A stretch of 18,164 bases of DNA from Candidatus Geoarchaeota archaeon (GTDB lineage Archaea > Thermoproteota > Thermoprotei > Gearchaeales > WAQG01). A program made the position numbers and the translations under genes. Positions 6,830 to 13,849 of the stretch are shown piece by piece. A model generated the notes under the pieces. It did not search any database. It saw only the letters and a program-made list of their open reading frames with translations, and was not told where the DNA came from. The stretch is from positions 1 to 18,164 of the forward strand of contig WAQG01000156.1 in NCBI GenBank assembly GCA_015520395.1, in the 5' to 3' direction. The stretch's first letter is position 1. Each line of letters opens with the position of its first letter.

Positions 6830-7996
6830 CTATCCTCTGTGTCCGCTTTCCTCTTCCCAGATAACTTTCCCTTCGGCTATTATGCGGGTTGGCCTTGACT
6901 CGAGGTTGAACGGGTCGCCGCTCCAGAGCACCAGTGATGCCAGCTTCCCCTTCTCAATGCTCCCGAGTTTGTCATCTATTCCAAGTATCTTCGCGTTGTT
7001 TAGGGTTATTATCGAGATGGCCTCCGATCTGGACATCCCTAGCCTTAGGAAGAACCTGAGCTGCAGGAATAGGTTCCTCTGCAGGACGACCGGGTGGTCG
7101 GACATGAGGCCGAAGAGTGGCCTTGCTTCGAGCAGGAGTTTTAGGTTCCTCCACGACTCGTGGCGTAGCTCAGTCTTATACGCAAATGAGTCTATAGGCC
7201 CATAGACGACTGGAACCCCCTCCCTCCCGAGCTTCTCGAAGGTCTCCCTGCGGTGGGCGTCCCCAGCGTGCTCCACGGTTACCTTAAGGTTGAACTCCCT
7301 CCTAAGCATGAGGAGGCCTACTATTTCGTCGTCCTTATGGACGTGGACCCTTAAGGTCTCCTCGCCCCTGAGGGCTGGGAATAGGCTCCTCACCTCGGGG
7401 TCGACCTCCTCCAGCTCCTTCTTGCCCTTCTCAACGAGCCTGAGCGTGTCCCGGGCCTTCTCCAGCCACTTCTTAAGGATGGCGACGACTCCCATGTTGG
7501 TGTGGGGGCGGTTCCCGCTCCACGACCTTTTCGTCCTGGGGTTGAAGCCCAGAGCAACCTTTATCCCGGCATGCCCCATGTACGCGTCCTCAACGTCAGC
7601 TCCATAGTTCCTGACCACAACCCCCCTCCCACCGATAATGTTGGCGCTCCCCGGGAGGACGCAGGAGTAGAGGACGCCATGCTCGACGCTCTCCCTGAAG
7701 GACGGGTCGTCCAGGTGGATCGAGTAGAGGGCGTCGGCCATGGGGAGCACCGACTCAAACCTCTCGTTAACCTCACCCTCCTCGGGATGCTCACCATGCC
7801 TGACAAGCCCGATGTGGCTGTGGGGGTCTATGAAGGCTGGCGTAACAACCCCTGCCTCAAGAACCTCCTCGACGCCCCTGGGCCTCCTCCTGAAAACACC
7901 CCTGATCAAGCCATCCCCGCCATAAACAACATACACGTTCCTAAGAACCTCCCCCGGAACACCAGTATAAAGAACACCAGCCCTAACAGCCCACAC
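6830..7996 (-). CDS. Imidazolonepropionase-like amidohydrolase
   Basis: From GTG 7996 it is 388 residues, usual for composite-barrel amidohydrolases (PF01979 type). It has a short N-terminal beta-sandwich, then FIDPHSHIGL (His59, His61 metal ligands), HVHKDDEI (His218/220), VEHAGDAHR (His243) and GLMSDHPV (Asp300). The C-terminal pattern GSIEKGKLASLVLWSGDPF is characteristic of the family. The expected activity is metal-dependent hydrolysis of a cyclic amide or related C-N bond in the cytoplasm; the substrate is not evident and no histidine-degradation genes are nearby. The frame is open to ATG 8068, but the added residues form a false hydrophobic N-terminus. GGGGTG stands seven bases before GTG 7996, and the TATA box at 8028-8035 predicts transcription from about 8005. 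The shorter start is therefore chosen. Confidence 0.85.
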   Translation of the reverse strand: MWAVRAGVLYTGVPGEVLRNVYVVYGGDGLIRGVFRRRPRGVEEVLEAGVVTPAFIDPHSHIGLVRHGEHPEEGEVNERFESVLPMADALYSIHLDDPSFRESVEHGVLYSCVLPGSANIIGGRGVVVRNYGADVEDAYMGHAGIKVALGFNPRTKRSWSGNRPHTNMGVVAILKKWLEKARDTLRLVEKGKKELEEVDPEVRSLFPALRGEETLRVHVHKDDEIVGLLMLRREFNLKVTVEHAGDAHRRETFEKLGREGVPVVYGPIDSFAYKTELRHESWRNLKLLLEARPLFGLMSDHPVVLQRNLFLQLRFFLRLGMSRSEAISIITLNNAKILGIDDKLGSIEKGKLASLVLWSGDPFNLESRPTRIIAEGKVIWEEESGHRG

Positions 7997-8027
7997 GACA
8001 AGCACCCCAAAGAAAAACCACAAAGCA

Positions 8028-8035
8028 CTATAAGA
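8028..8035 (-). promoter_or_regulatory. TATA-like element of the imidazolonepropionase-like gene
   Basis: Minus strand TCTTATAG, centred about 26 bases before a predicted transcript start near 8005. That is nine bases before GTG 7996 and downstream of ATG 8068, which argues for the shorter protein. Confidence 0.4.
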
Positions 8036-8152
8036 CCTTAACCCGATACACACAAACTTCAAGTCCACCGGGAGTTGAAAAAACGCTAAAACTTAATGTT
8101 ACCTGAAGAATTATCACGAACTATTCTTACTTTATTGTAAAAAAAGATTAGA

Positions 8153-8160
8153 TTTATATA
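8153..8160 (+). promoter_or_regulatory. TATA box of the large exported protein gene
   Basis: TTTATATA preceded by a purine-rich stretch (AAAAAAAGATTAGA) that fits a BRE. Predicted start near 8183, so ATG 8187 (or GTG 8184) would be leaderless. The first in-frame ATG (8160) overlaps this box and would not be transcribed from it. Confidence 0.5.
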
Positions 8161-8186
8161 TGCCTATGCCCTATAAATATCATGTG

Positions 8187-9884
8187 ATGTGGAGAAAAAC
8201 TGCCCTTATTATGGTCAGCTTAATAGTAATTGCCTCAATATTGACGATACACTATTTAAATATGAACATTGCAGAAACCCCTGGTTCTGAAACGGCGGTT
8301 CATGGTTTGAAGAACGTTGATTGGTGGCTTGACATATATGTCTATTCTCCGATAATCGATGAGACTGGGACATTTAAAGGCTATAGGCCGGCGTCGGATG
8401 CAACAATACTGTTGTATGGCGTGAATCACACTGGGGATGGCGTTGAGCTGGTGTTTCTGGGAGGTTCAATGATTACTGTTAAGGGGATGAGGGGTGCGTT
8501 GAAGGTGCACATGGAGTTTGATCTGACTATCGACGAGCATAGCAATGTCCTGGAGGTTTTAATAGTTGGGTATTGGTTAACGGAGCCTGTCAGTAACGAT
8601 GCCCTGAACATTACGGATCAGTCCTTCCTTCTCTGGGCGCCCGTATACTACAGCATAATCTATGACCGGAACTACGAGTCGTTCAACACAACGAGGGAGT
8701 GGTATTATGAGTGGCTGAACAGGCGCTACTACAGGTTTAAAACCCAGGGAATAGAGCTCCTATGGAAGGAATTCAACGAAACAAGGGATATTTATACGAA
8801 GGGCCAGAGGATTGTGGTGAATAATTATTTGAGGTCTCTTAAAGAGTACTGGAGCAGTTTAGGGGGGTGTTGGGAGGAATACTGTCGTAGGGCGGCCGTG
8901 TATGTGGATGAGCATACTGTGAATATCTATCTGGACTATCCCGAGCCGTATGACCTTGCTAAGGTTGCCGGCGGCCGTGTGGTTCCAGACAACGTAGCCT
9001 ATTTGGGCTTCGGTGGGGAGCCCGTGCTACATAGAGAAATACTGTATAGATCCACCATTGTTAGGCCCGTGTATATTTCCGAGGTTCACGCGCTGAAGTA
9101 TCAAGGTGGCTACGCCACCGTTAAGGGCTACTGGTATTTCAGATCCTGGTACTCCATTGAGACGAGTGTGGGGAGCAAAGGCGTTTCCACGTTATCTGCA
9201 GAGCAGTCTTACTATGGGTCGGTGGCTGGCACGACTGTTAGGAGTGGGGAGGCCTTAAGAAACGCGTTCTGGTTAAGCAGTATTCCATCCTTCTGGGTGT
9301 CCGGCAGTGAGAAGAGGGCCGAAGTTGCACGTGCGTGGGTTGATGTGAAATATGAGTTGAGGGTGGAGTATCAGGAGGTGCTTTTGACACCCTGGTGGAA
9401 CCCATATCAACCACCACTCACGGAGAAGAGGATAGTGATCATTGTGACTCCAGCGGGCCTCGCCTCGACTCTCCAGGGCGATAGGGGGACATATTTTTCA
9501 AAGGAGCCCTTAGGGCTTCAGCCGCCGAAACGTGCCGTGTGGGCTTACAGAGATGCCATCGATGGGCAGGTTAGGACGATGACCTGGGACAATGAAATAT
9601 ATAAGATGGCTGTATCGCATATCAGCAAGGCGTCAATAAACTTCTCTCTTGGAGCAACCCTCTACAACGTGATGCTAACTATACATGCTGGAATCGACAC
9701 ACAGGTCACCACGTCGCCGACGCTTGGGGTTGGGTATAAGTCAATAACGATCACCTGGCATGATAGCGATGCAACGAAGGATCTGGCAATCGCCGTTGTA
9801 GGGACGCCACACAATGAGCCCCCGTTCGAGATCCAGCCCGACATGGAAACATTCCTAATACTCCTATGGGAAGTTAAAGGATAA
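8187..9884 (+). CDS. Large exported or signal-anchored protein of unknown function
   Basis: 565 residues from ATG 8187; ATG 8160 would add nine. The N-terminus has a Lys/Arg-containing start, then a hydrophobic segment (TALIMVSLIVIASILTIHYL), so it is a signal peptide or a single N-terminal anchor. No C-terminal membrane helix. The rest is very rich in tyrosine and tryptophan, with alternating hydrophobic strands, suggesting an outside beta-rich protein. Several sequons (NHT, NIT, NTT, NET, NFS) fit glycosylation, and only two cysteines are seen, close together (GGCWEEYC). No catalytic motif recognised. It stands alone on its strand between the amidohydrolase and the hydrogenase region. Codons look more A/T-rich than in the hydrogenase genes by eye (not counted). 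Function unknown. Confidence 0.75.
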   Translation: MWRKTALIMVSLIVIASILTIHYLNMNIAETPGSETAVHGLKNVDWWLDIYVYSPIIDETGTFKGYRPASDATILLYGVNHTGDGVELVFLGGSMITVKGMRGALKVHMEFDLTIDEHSNVLEVLIVGYWLTEPVSNDALNITDQSFLLWAPVYYSIIYDRNYESFNTTREWYYEWLNRRYYRFKTQGIELLWKEFNETRDIYTKGQRIVVNNYLRSLKEYWSSLGGCWEEYCRRAAVYVDEHTVNIYLDYPEPYDLAKVAGGRVVPDNVAYLGFGGEPVLHREILYRSTIVRPVYISEVHALKYQGGYATVKGYWYFRSWYSIETSVGSKGVSTLSAEQSYYGSVAGTTVRSGEALRNAFWLSSIPSFWVSGSEKRAEVARAWVDVKYELRVEYQEVLLTPWWNPYQPPLTEKRIVIIVTPAGLASTLQGDRGTYFSKEPLGLQPPKRAVWAYRDAIDGQVRTMTWDNEIYKMAVSHISKASINFSLGATLYNVMLTIHAGIDTQVTTSPTLGVGYKSITITWHDSDATKDLAIAVVGTPHNEPPFEIQPDMETFLILLWEVKG

Positions 9885-10040
9885 GGCCCCAGCGACATAG
9901 GCCTCAAAAACCAACCCTGTTATAAGGGAGGCTGAAAGCCCTGACTGGAAGAACCGAATCCCTATTTTAATGCTATTATAAGTGGAAGGCGATTGATGGC
10001 TTAGGTGCGCATTAATATCATCTTACATGGTGTTGGCCGA

Positions 10041-10103
10041 GGGTTGGTTAGTTTATCGACGAAAGGTTTTTAACCCTTTGACTAACAACTATATGCCATG
10101 AGC
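10041..10103 (+). repeat. 63-base direct repeat, copy 1 (promoter block of mini-gene 1)
   Basis: Identical base for base to 16514-16576, offset 6473. It covers the whole promoter and the first two codons of the mini-gene. Within it, arms GTTGGTTAG (10043-10051) and CTAACAAC (10082-10089) form an imperfect inverted repeat flanking the BRE/TATA core. Confidence 0.95.
10061..10073 (+). promoter_or_regulatory. BRE/TATA core of mini-gene 1
   Basis: BRE-like GAAAGG (10061-10066) followed directly by TATA-like TTTTTAA (10067-10073). The TATA centre is 28 bases before ATG 10098, so the mRNA should be leaderless. Confidence 0.65.
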
Positions 10104-10208
10104 CCTGCACTAGTTTCAAGGGATGCCTTCAAATGCCCACTAGAAGATAACTGCATGAACTATCCATGGTTATGCACAACCTGTATGGAGAAGTACAAGT
10201 CGCGCTGA
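10098..10208 (+). CDS. Four-cysteine mini-protein, copy 1 (36 residues)
   Basis: ATG 10098 to TGA 10206-10208, found by eye because of the second copy at 16571. The cysteines are Cys13, 19, 26 and 29 (C-x5-C-x6-C-x2-C), with the core CPLEDNCMNYPWLCTTC. Aligned without gaps, 23 of 36 residues match copy 2. The codon differences include about twelve synonymous third-position or leucine-codon changes, and most replacements are conservative (R/K, K/R, L/V, N/D). All four cysteines and YPWLC are kept. That pattern is what selection on a protein gives, so the frame is very likely real. Four cysteines suggest a small metal site (zinc or Fe-S), but this is inference. I do not recognise the family. 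It is leaderless by promoter position, has a T-run 33 bases after the stop, and lies 334 bases before the hydrogenase operon on the same strand. Confidence 0.8.
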   Translation: MSPALVSRDAFKCPLEDNCMNYPWLCTTCMEKYKSR

Positions 10209-10458
10209 GAGCCAGCATTGGATAAACCACCGTATAAATAATTTTTGTCGCCTGAGGCCCCATCAAAGATGGGTGCTCTATGGCTTGCATGCGACCTGTG
10301 GGCTAGGTTATAGTATAGGTAGGGAGGGTGTTTTTAGGTATGTTGTTTAGCTTGATATTTTCCGCCCTTTGCTGAATGGCCTGGCTGGTTTTATGATTAG
10401 TGTTTGCTTATTTTATCATTGGCGGCTGTATTTTGATTTTATCTACATTCGTGTGTAA
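10209..10458. other. Non-coding stretch between mini-gene 1 and the hydrogenase control region
   Basis: No convincing coding frame; the longest short frames are 14 and 21 codons, with no ribosome site. It holds the T-run at 10242-10246, a TATA-like GTATAAATA (10232-10240), and a 6-base hairpin CCCATC-AAA-GATGGG (10259-10273). A short RNA from the TATA-like element is possible but unsupported. The remaining part, 10315-10458, is T/G-rich with nothing recognised. Confidence 0.4.
10242..10246 (+). terminator. T-run terminator after mini-gene 1
   Basis: TTTTT begins 33 bases after the TGA. Copy 2 has a similar run (16711-16716), at a similar distance, in otherwise unrelated sequence. Confidence 0.4.
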
Positions 10459-10527
10459 ATATATGTTGATGAACATATATGCGTAGATTAGTTAATAATG
10501 CTTATATAATAGGTATCCATATATGTT
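10459..10527 (+). promoter_or_regulatory. Hydrogenase operon control region: three copies of ATATATGTT and TATA box
   Basis: ATATATGTT (10459-10467) and AACATATAT (10472-10480) form a perfect 9-base inverted repeat with spacer GATG, just upstream of TATA box TTATATAA (10502-10509). A third ATATATGTT lies at 10519-10527, immediately before the predicted transcript start near 10532. Paired sites upstream of TATA fit an activator; the third, at the start site, fits a repressor role. The binding protein is unknown. Confidence 0.5.
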
Positions 10528-10541
10528 TTCCAGGTGGTCCT

Positions 10542-11501
10542 ATGAGCTTCCAAAGGATTAACGTTGTTTGGCTCGAGGGTCAGGGCTGTACTGGGTGCAC
10601 TATATCCTTAACGAATTCGTCAATGCCGGCCATAGCCGACATACTTCTGGGCGTTATAGGCCCAGTATCCGACATCAACCTCGTTTTCCACCCGGCTGTC
10701 ATGCTTCCTTGGGGGGATGGCGCGGTAGATGTGCTGAAGAGGGTTGAGAAGGGCGAGTATGACCCGTTCGTCCTCGTGCTTGAGGGCGCGATTCCCGACG
10801 AATCCAAGGCTGGAAGCGGCTTTTGGTGCATGGTGGGGGAGGAGGATGGCGAGGTATACACGCTGAACTACTGGGTGGACTCACTTGCCGAGAGGGCCGC
10901 GGCGGCCGTGGCGGTGGGTTCATGCGCCTCCTATGGCGGCATACCCCATGGAAGACCTAACCCGACGGGCGCCCATGGACTGCTTGACCACCTTGGAAAA
11001 GAGTGGCGGAGCTCTCTCGGCCTCCCAGTTATCTGCATCCCCGGGTGCCCACCAGCCGGCGACTGGATCACCCAGTCACTCGGAAGCCTGGTATTGGCGG
11101 TGAGGGGATTAGCCCCCGTCCCAGAGCTTGATGAACATCATAGGCCTAAGTTCCTCTTTGGGAGGCTGGCTCATGATAATTGTCCCAGGGCTGGCTACTA
11201 CTCTGACGGCAACTTCTCAGAGGAGTTTGGTGAGGATTACTGTGTGGTGACCCTGGGCTGTAAGGGCCTCCTATCCCACTGCCCGGCCCCGGGCAGCGGA
11301 TGGATAAACCATGTTGGAGGCTGTACTACCATGGGTGCGCCGTGCCTCGGCTGCACCGAGCCCGGATTTCCCGACGAGCCTTTCTCGCCGTTCCTCAAGC
11401 CTCCAGAGGGCGTCGTGATGACCAAGACCGTGATTAGGAGGGTGCTTGGCGGGCTTTACGCCGCATACTCACTCCAAAAGGGAGGTGGTGGAGGTGGGTG
11501 A
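10542..11501 (+). CDS. [NiFe] hydrogenase small subunit
   Basis: 319 residues. It carries the electron-transfer chain of three Fe-S clusters. Proximal ligands: Cys16 and Cys19 (LEGQGCTGC), Cys128 (VGSCASYGG), Cys169 (IPGCPP). Distal: His211, Cys214 (HDNC), Cys234 and Cys240 (C-x5-C). Medial: Cys247, Cys268 and Cys271 (GAPCLGCTEPGFPDEPF), plus Cys261 where many enzymes have proline. No twin-arginine signal and no C-terminal anchor, so a cytoplasmic enzyme is inferred, more like group 2 or 3 than exported group 1 types. ATG 10542 is chosen because AGGTGG (10532-10537) precedes it and the family motif starts ten residues in; the open frame back to 10479 runs into the promoter. The C-terminus ends in a short Gly run created by the next gene's GGAGGTGGTGG ribosome site. 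It overlaps the large-subunit gene by eight bases. Confidence 0.95.
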   Translation: MSFQRINVVWLEGQGCTGCTISLTNSSMPAIADILLGVIGPVSDINLVFHPAVMLPWGDGAVDVLKRVEKGEYDPFVLVLEGAIPDESKAGSGFWCMVGEEDGEVYTLNYWVDSLAERAAAAVAVGSCASYGGIPHGRPNPTGAHGLLDHLGKEWRSSLGLPVICIPGCPPAGDWITQSLGSLVLAVRGLAPVPELDEHHRPKFLFGRLAHDNCPRAGYYSDGNFSEEFGEDYCVVTLGCKGLLSHCPAPGSGWINHVGGCTTMGAPCLGCTEPGFPDEPFSPFLKPPEGVVMTKTVIRRVLGGLYAAYSLQKGGGGGG

Positions 11502-13209
11502 GAAGATAATCTTCATTGAACCCATCACCAGGATTGAGGGGCACCTCGGCGTCAGGGTCACGATAGATACTGAGAAGAGGGTCGTTAAGGACGCCCACTC
11601 GACGGGCGTGATGTTCAGAGGGTTTGAGAAGATAATGGAGGGCAGGGATCCGCCAGACGCGATATGGATATCTCAGAGGATCTGTGGGGTCTGCCCAACG
11701 CCCCACGCCGTGGCGTCGGCGGAGGCCCTGGACATGGCCCTTAGGGCGCCTCCCCCACCCCTGGCTGTTCTCCTCAGGAACCTAGCGGACTCCTTCGAGA
11801 TACTCTACGACCATACCCTTCACTGGTTCCAGCTTGCGGGGCCCGACTACTCCGCGCCGATCGTGGGGAAGAGGTATTCGAGCTGGTATGAGGAGGCTAA
11901 GACCTGGAAGGCCGAGCATGGGGATATCCACGGCTTCTCGACGATCGCCGATATAATGAGGGAGATGGCGCCGCTTAGCGGGAAGCTCTGGCTGGAGTCA
12001 ATCGCCCATCAGAGGACGGCCAAGGAGTGCCTAACAATGATCTCAGGCAAATACCCGCACCTCGCAACGGTCGTTCCGGGTGGGATAACCTACTCCCCGA
12101 CGATCGGCCGGGCTCAGGAGCTCATATTCCGCTACCTCAGGCTCATACCCTGGATTAAGAGGATGGTCTACATGGCCGAGGACCTCCTCGGCTTCCTAAC
12201 AGCCCATGGCTATGAGAAGGTCGGCGCTAGGCCCGCCAACCTCATAAGCTACGGCGCCGCCGACCACCCTGAGCACTATGATGCGAAGTATGAGAATATG
12301 GATGAGTGGGGCTTGAAGAGGGAGGTGACGCCAGGCGTTGTCATCGGGGGCAAGCTCGTAACCAACAAGCTCACCGAGATCCACCTAGGGATAAGGGAGT
12401 TTGTGGCCCACTCGTTCTATGAGGAGTGGGACGGCGGGGATATTGGGGAGGATCCTCTTGGAAACAAGGTGGCGCCCAACCACCCATGGAATAAGGAGAC
12501 CAAGCCCAGGCCGGTTAAGCTCGACTGGAGCTCCAGGTATTCTTGGGTGACTTCGCCGAGATGGGTTTACAGGGGTAAAGTTCACGTAGTCGAGGCTGGG
12601 CCGCTGGCGAGGATGTGGGTGACCGCAGCCTCAAGGCTCGTTGAGGGTTCGACTGGGAAGAGCCTGAGGTTCAGCCTGCCCAAGACGAGCATCCCCGACG
12701 TGGCTGAGGACCTCAATAAGGAGGTCGAGTTCGAATGGCACATACCTAAGGCCGTCAACGTTGTTGAAAGGCTTAGGGCCAGGATATACTACCTCGCATA
12801 CATAGCCCACGTGGCCTTCAACGAGCTTTTGAAGGTCCTGGATTACATAAAGAAGGGCAAGACGAAGGTTTTCAACAGGTTTGAGAGGCCGAAGTTCAGC
12901 CTGGGCGTCGGCCTCACCGAGGCTGGCAGGGGGGCGCCGGGACACTGGGTTGTTGTTAGGGATGGGAGGATATCGAGATACCAGGTAATAACGCCATCCA
13001 ACATAAACGCGTCGCCGAGGGACAATGAGGGGAGGATGGGGCCTTACGAGGAGTCCCTCGTGGGGACGCCGATACTTGAGGATGGCGGGCCCGAGAGCTG
13101 GGAGGGTGTAGATATTGTGAGGACTATTAGGAGCATGGATCCATGCCTTGCATGCGGCGTCACGATGTACATTGGAGATCGGAGGCTGGATAGGCTGCTT
13201 AGGGTGTGA
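11494..13209 (+). CDS. [NiFe] hydrogenase large (catalytic) subunit
   Basis: 571 residues. It binds the Ni-Fe(CN)2CO centre and cleaves or makes H2. The opening IEPITRIEGHLGV is the standard start of the fold. Motif L1 is RICGVCPTPH (Cys64, Cys67, His71) and motif L2 is DPCLACGVTM (Cys551, Cys554). In most families the residue three after the last Cys is His (Arg in HycE), and the tail after it is cut off by a maturation protease. Here it is Thr557, followed by a 14-residue tail that would be the removed peptide. A protease gene is present at 13843-14301. GTG 11494 is chosen: GGAGGTGG (11481-11488) sits five bases before it and it gives the expected N-terminus. The stop overlaps the next frame's extension. 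Subtype not assigned; length and motifs argue for a group 1/2-like uptake or sensory lineage. Confidence 0.95.
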   Translation: MGEKIIFIEPITRIEGHLGVRVTIDTEKRVVKDAHSTGVMFRGFEKIMEGRDPPDAIWISQRICGVCPTPHAVASAEALDMALRAPPPPLAVLLRNLADSFEILYDHTLHWFQLAGPDYSAPIVGKRYSSWYEEAKTWKAEHGDIHGFSTIADIMREMAPLSGKLWLESIAHQRTAKECLTMISGKYPHLATVVPGGITYSPTIGRAQELIFRYLRLIPWIKRMVYMAEDLLGFLTAHGYEKVGARPANLISYGAADHPEHYDAKYENMDEWGLKREVTPGVVIGGKLVTNKLTEIHLGIREFVAHSFYEEWDGGDIGEDPLGNKVAPNHPWNKETKPRPVKLDWSSRYSWVTSPRWVYRGKVHVVEAGPLARMWVTAASRLVEGSTGKSLRFSLPKTSIPDVAEDLNKEVEFEWHIPKAVNVVERLRARIYYLAYIAHVAFNELLKVLDYIKKGKTKVFNRFERPKFSLGVGLTEAGRGAPGHWVVVRDGRISRYQVITPSNINASPRDNEGRMGPYEESLVGTPILEDGGPESWEGVDIVRTIRSMDPCLACGVTMYIGDRRLDRLLRV

Positions 13210-13220
13210 GGTGGTTTGGT

Positions 13221-13610
13221 GTGAGTGGTTTAGCCTATGTCGTGAAGGATCCTTGGGAGCGGTTCATCTACAGCTTCGGCGAGGCGTTGAAGGGTGGCGT
13301 TGAGATAAAGGTGCTTTACGATGGGATAGAGGCCGGCGTGAGCCTGGATAGGAAGGCATTGGAGAGGCTGGCGTCGCTCTTTGAGAAGGGTGTACCCCTG
13401 GAGGTAGCGTTGGGCATAGACCTCCCAAGGATACTATCCAGCCTGAAGGGGGAGGAGCTCGTCATGAGCTTCAGGCTTGGCGAGTCCGAGCTGACAGTAA
13501 AGCTTACTGGGGATGTCCTGGAGTCCTTCAGGAACGCCATGCAGTCTAACCCCCTGGATGGGGAGACGATAAGGATGCTTGGAAGGCTGATAAGGAGGGT
13601 GATTGAGTGA
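13221..13610 (+). CDS. Hydrogenase-operon protein of unknown function (129 residues)
   Basis: Not recognised. It begins VSGLAYVVKDPWERFIYSF and has alternating helices and strands in an acidic/basic mix. There is no cysteine, so it does not carry Fe-S clusters; there is no membrane helix or signal. AGGTGG (13209-13214), six bases before GTG 13221, fixes the start; GTG 13206 would overlap the large-subunit stop. It sits directly after the large subunit and overlaps the next gene by one base (TGATG), so it is surely in the hydrogenase operon. A role in assembly, or as a structural partner of the enzyme, is plausible from context only. Confidence 0.75.
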   Translation: MSGLAYVVKDPWERFIYSFGEALKGGVEIKVLYDGIEAGVSLDRKALERLASLFEKGVPLEVALGIDLPRILSSLKGEELVMSFRLGESELTVKLTGDVLESFRNAMQSNPLDGETIRMLGRLIRRVIE

Positions 13611-13849
13611 TGTCCTCCAGGGGCTGGGTTAGATTTGAAAAGTTCCGGCTGCCGCTCTCATACAAGGTGAAGTGTAGGCTTTCAAAGATAGTGTCGCGGG
13701 GGAGGATAAAGGCCTCGTACAGCCACAGCTCAGACTCCGTTGTGATCCGCGTTGAGTTCGATGGGTCTAAGGTGGACAGCGTCACTAAGGAGCTGTCAGG
13801 CCTGATAGAGGAGTGGGCCAGGCAGCAGGCGAAGGCCGGGCTTCAATAA
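13610..13849 (+). CDS. Small basic hydrogenase-operon protein of unknown function (79 residues)
   Basis: Not recognised. Composition is basic and beta/alpha-like: FRLPLSYKVKCRLSKI, then IKASYSHSSDSVVIRVEF, then a C-terminal helix with KELSGLIEEWARQQAK. One cysteine only, no membrane segment. ATG 13610 shares its A with the stop of the preceding gene; GTG 13607 is an alternative. GGAGGGTG just upstream serves as ribosome site. It is the last gene of the plus-strand operon, and its stop overlaps the convergent protease gene by seven bases. The fold could be a small nucleic-acid- or protein-binding domain; that is a guess. Confidence 0.7.
   Translation: MSSRGWVRFEKFRLPLSYKVKCRLSKIVSRGRIKASYSHSSDSVVIRVEFDGSKVDSVTKELSGLIEEWARQQAKAGLQ

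Noticed and set aside
6705..7205. Plus-strand open frame of 166 codons with several cysteines near its start
   Set aside because: Most of it is antisense to the imidazolonepropionase-like gene, with no promoter at the right distance (the T-rich box at 6683-6690 would start transcription after the ATG) and no family pattern.
7502..8041. Plus-strand open frame of 179 codons
   Set aside because: Antisense shadow of the amidohydrolase with Pro/Asn-rich, low-information translation.
8331..8342. Second perfect copy of GACATATATGTC, as in the Lrp-type operator
   Set aside because: It lies well inside the coding part of the exported protein (encoding Asp-Ile-Tyr-Val), with no promoter nearby. Probably chance, though a decoy or distant site cannot be excluded.
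10269..10313. 14-codon frame after a TATA-like element between mini-gene 1 and the hydrogenase
   Set aside because: Too short to judge, no second copy, no cysteine pattern like the mini-proteins; noted in the gap description only.
10463..10475. TGATGAAC resembling a C box of a C/D guide RNA
   Set aside because: No CTGA D box at a fitting distance; the bases are better explained as the spacer and arm of the inverted repeat.
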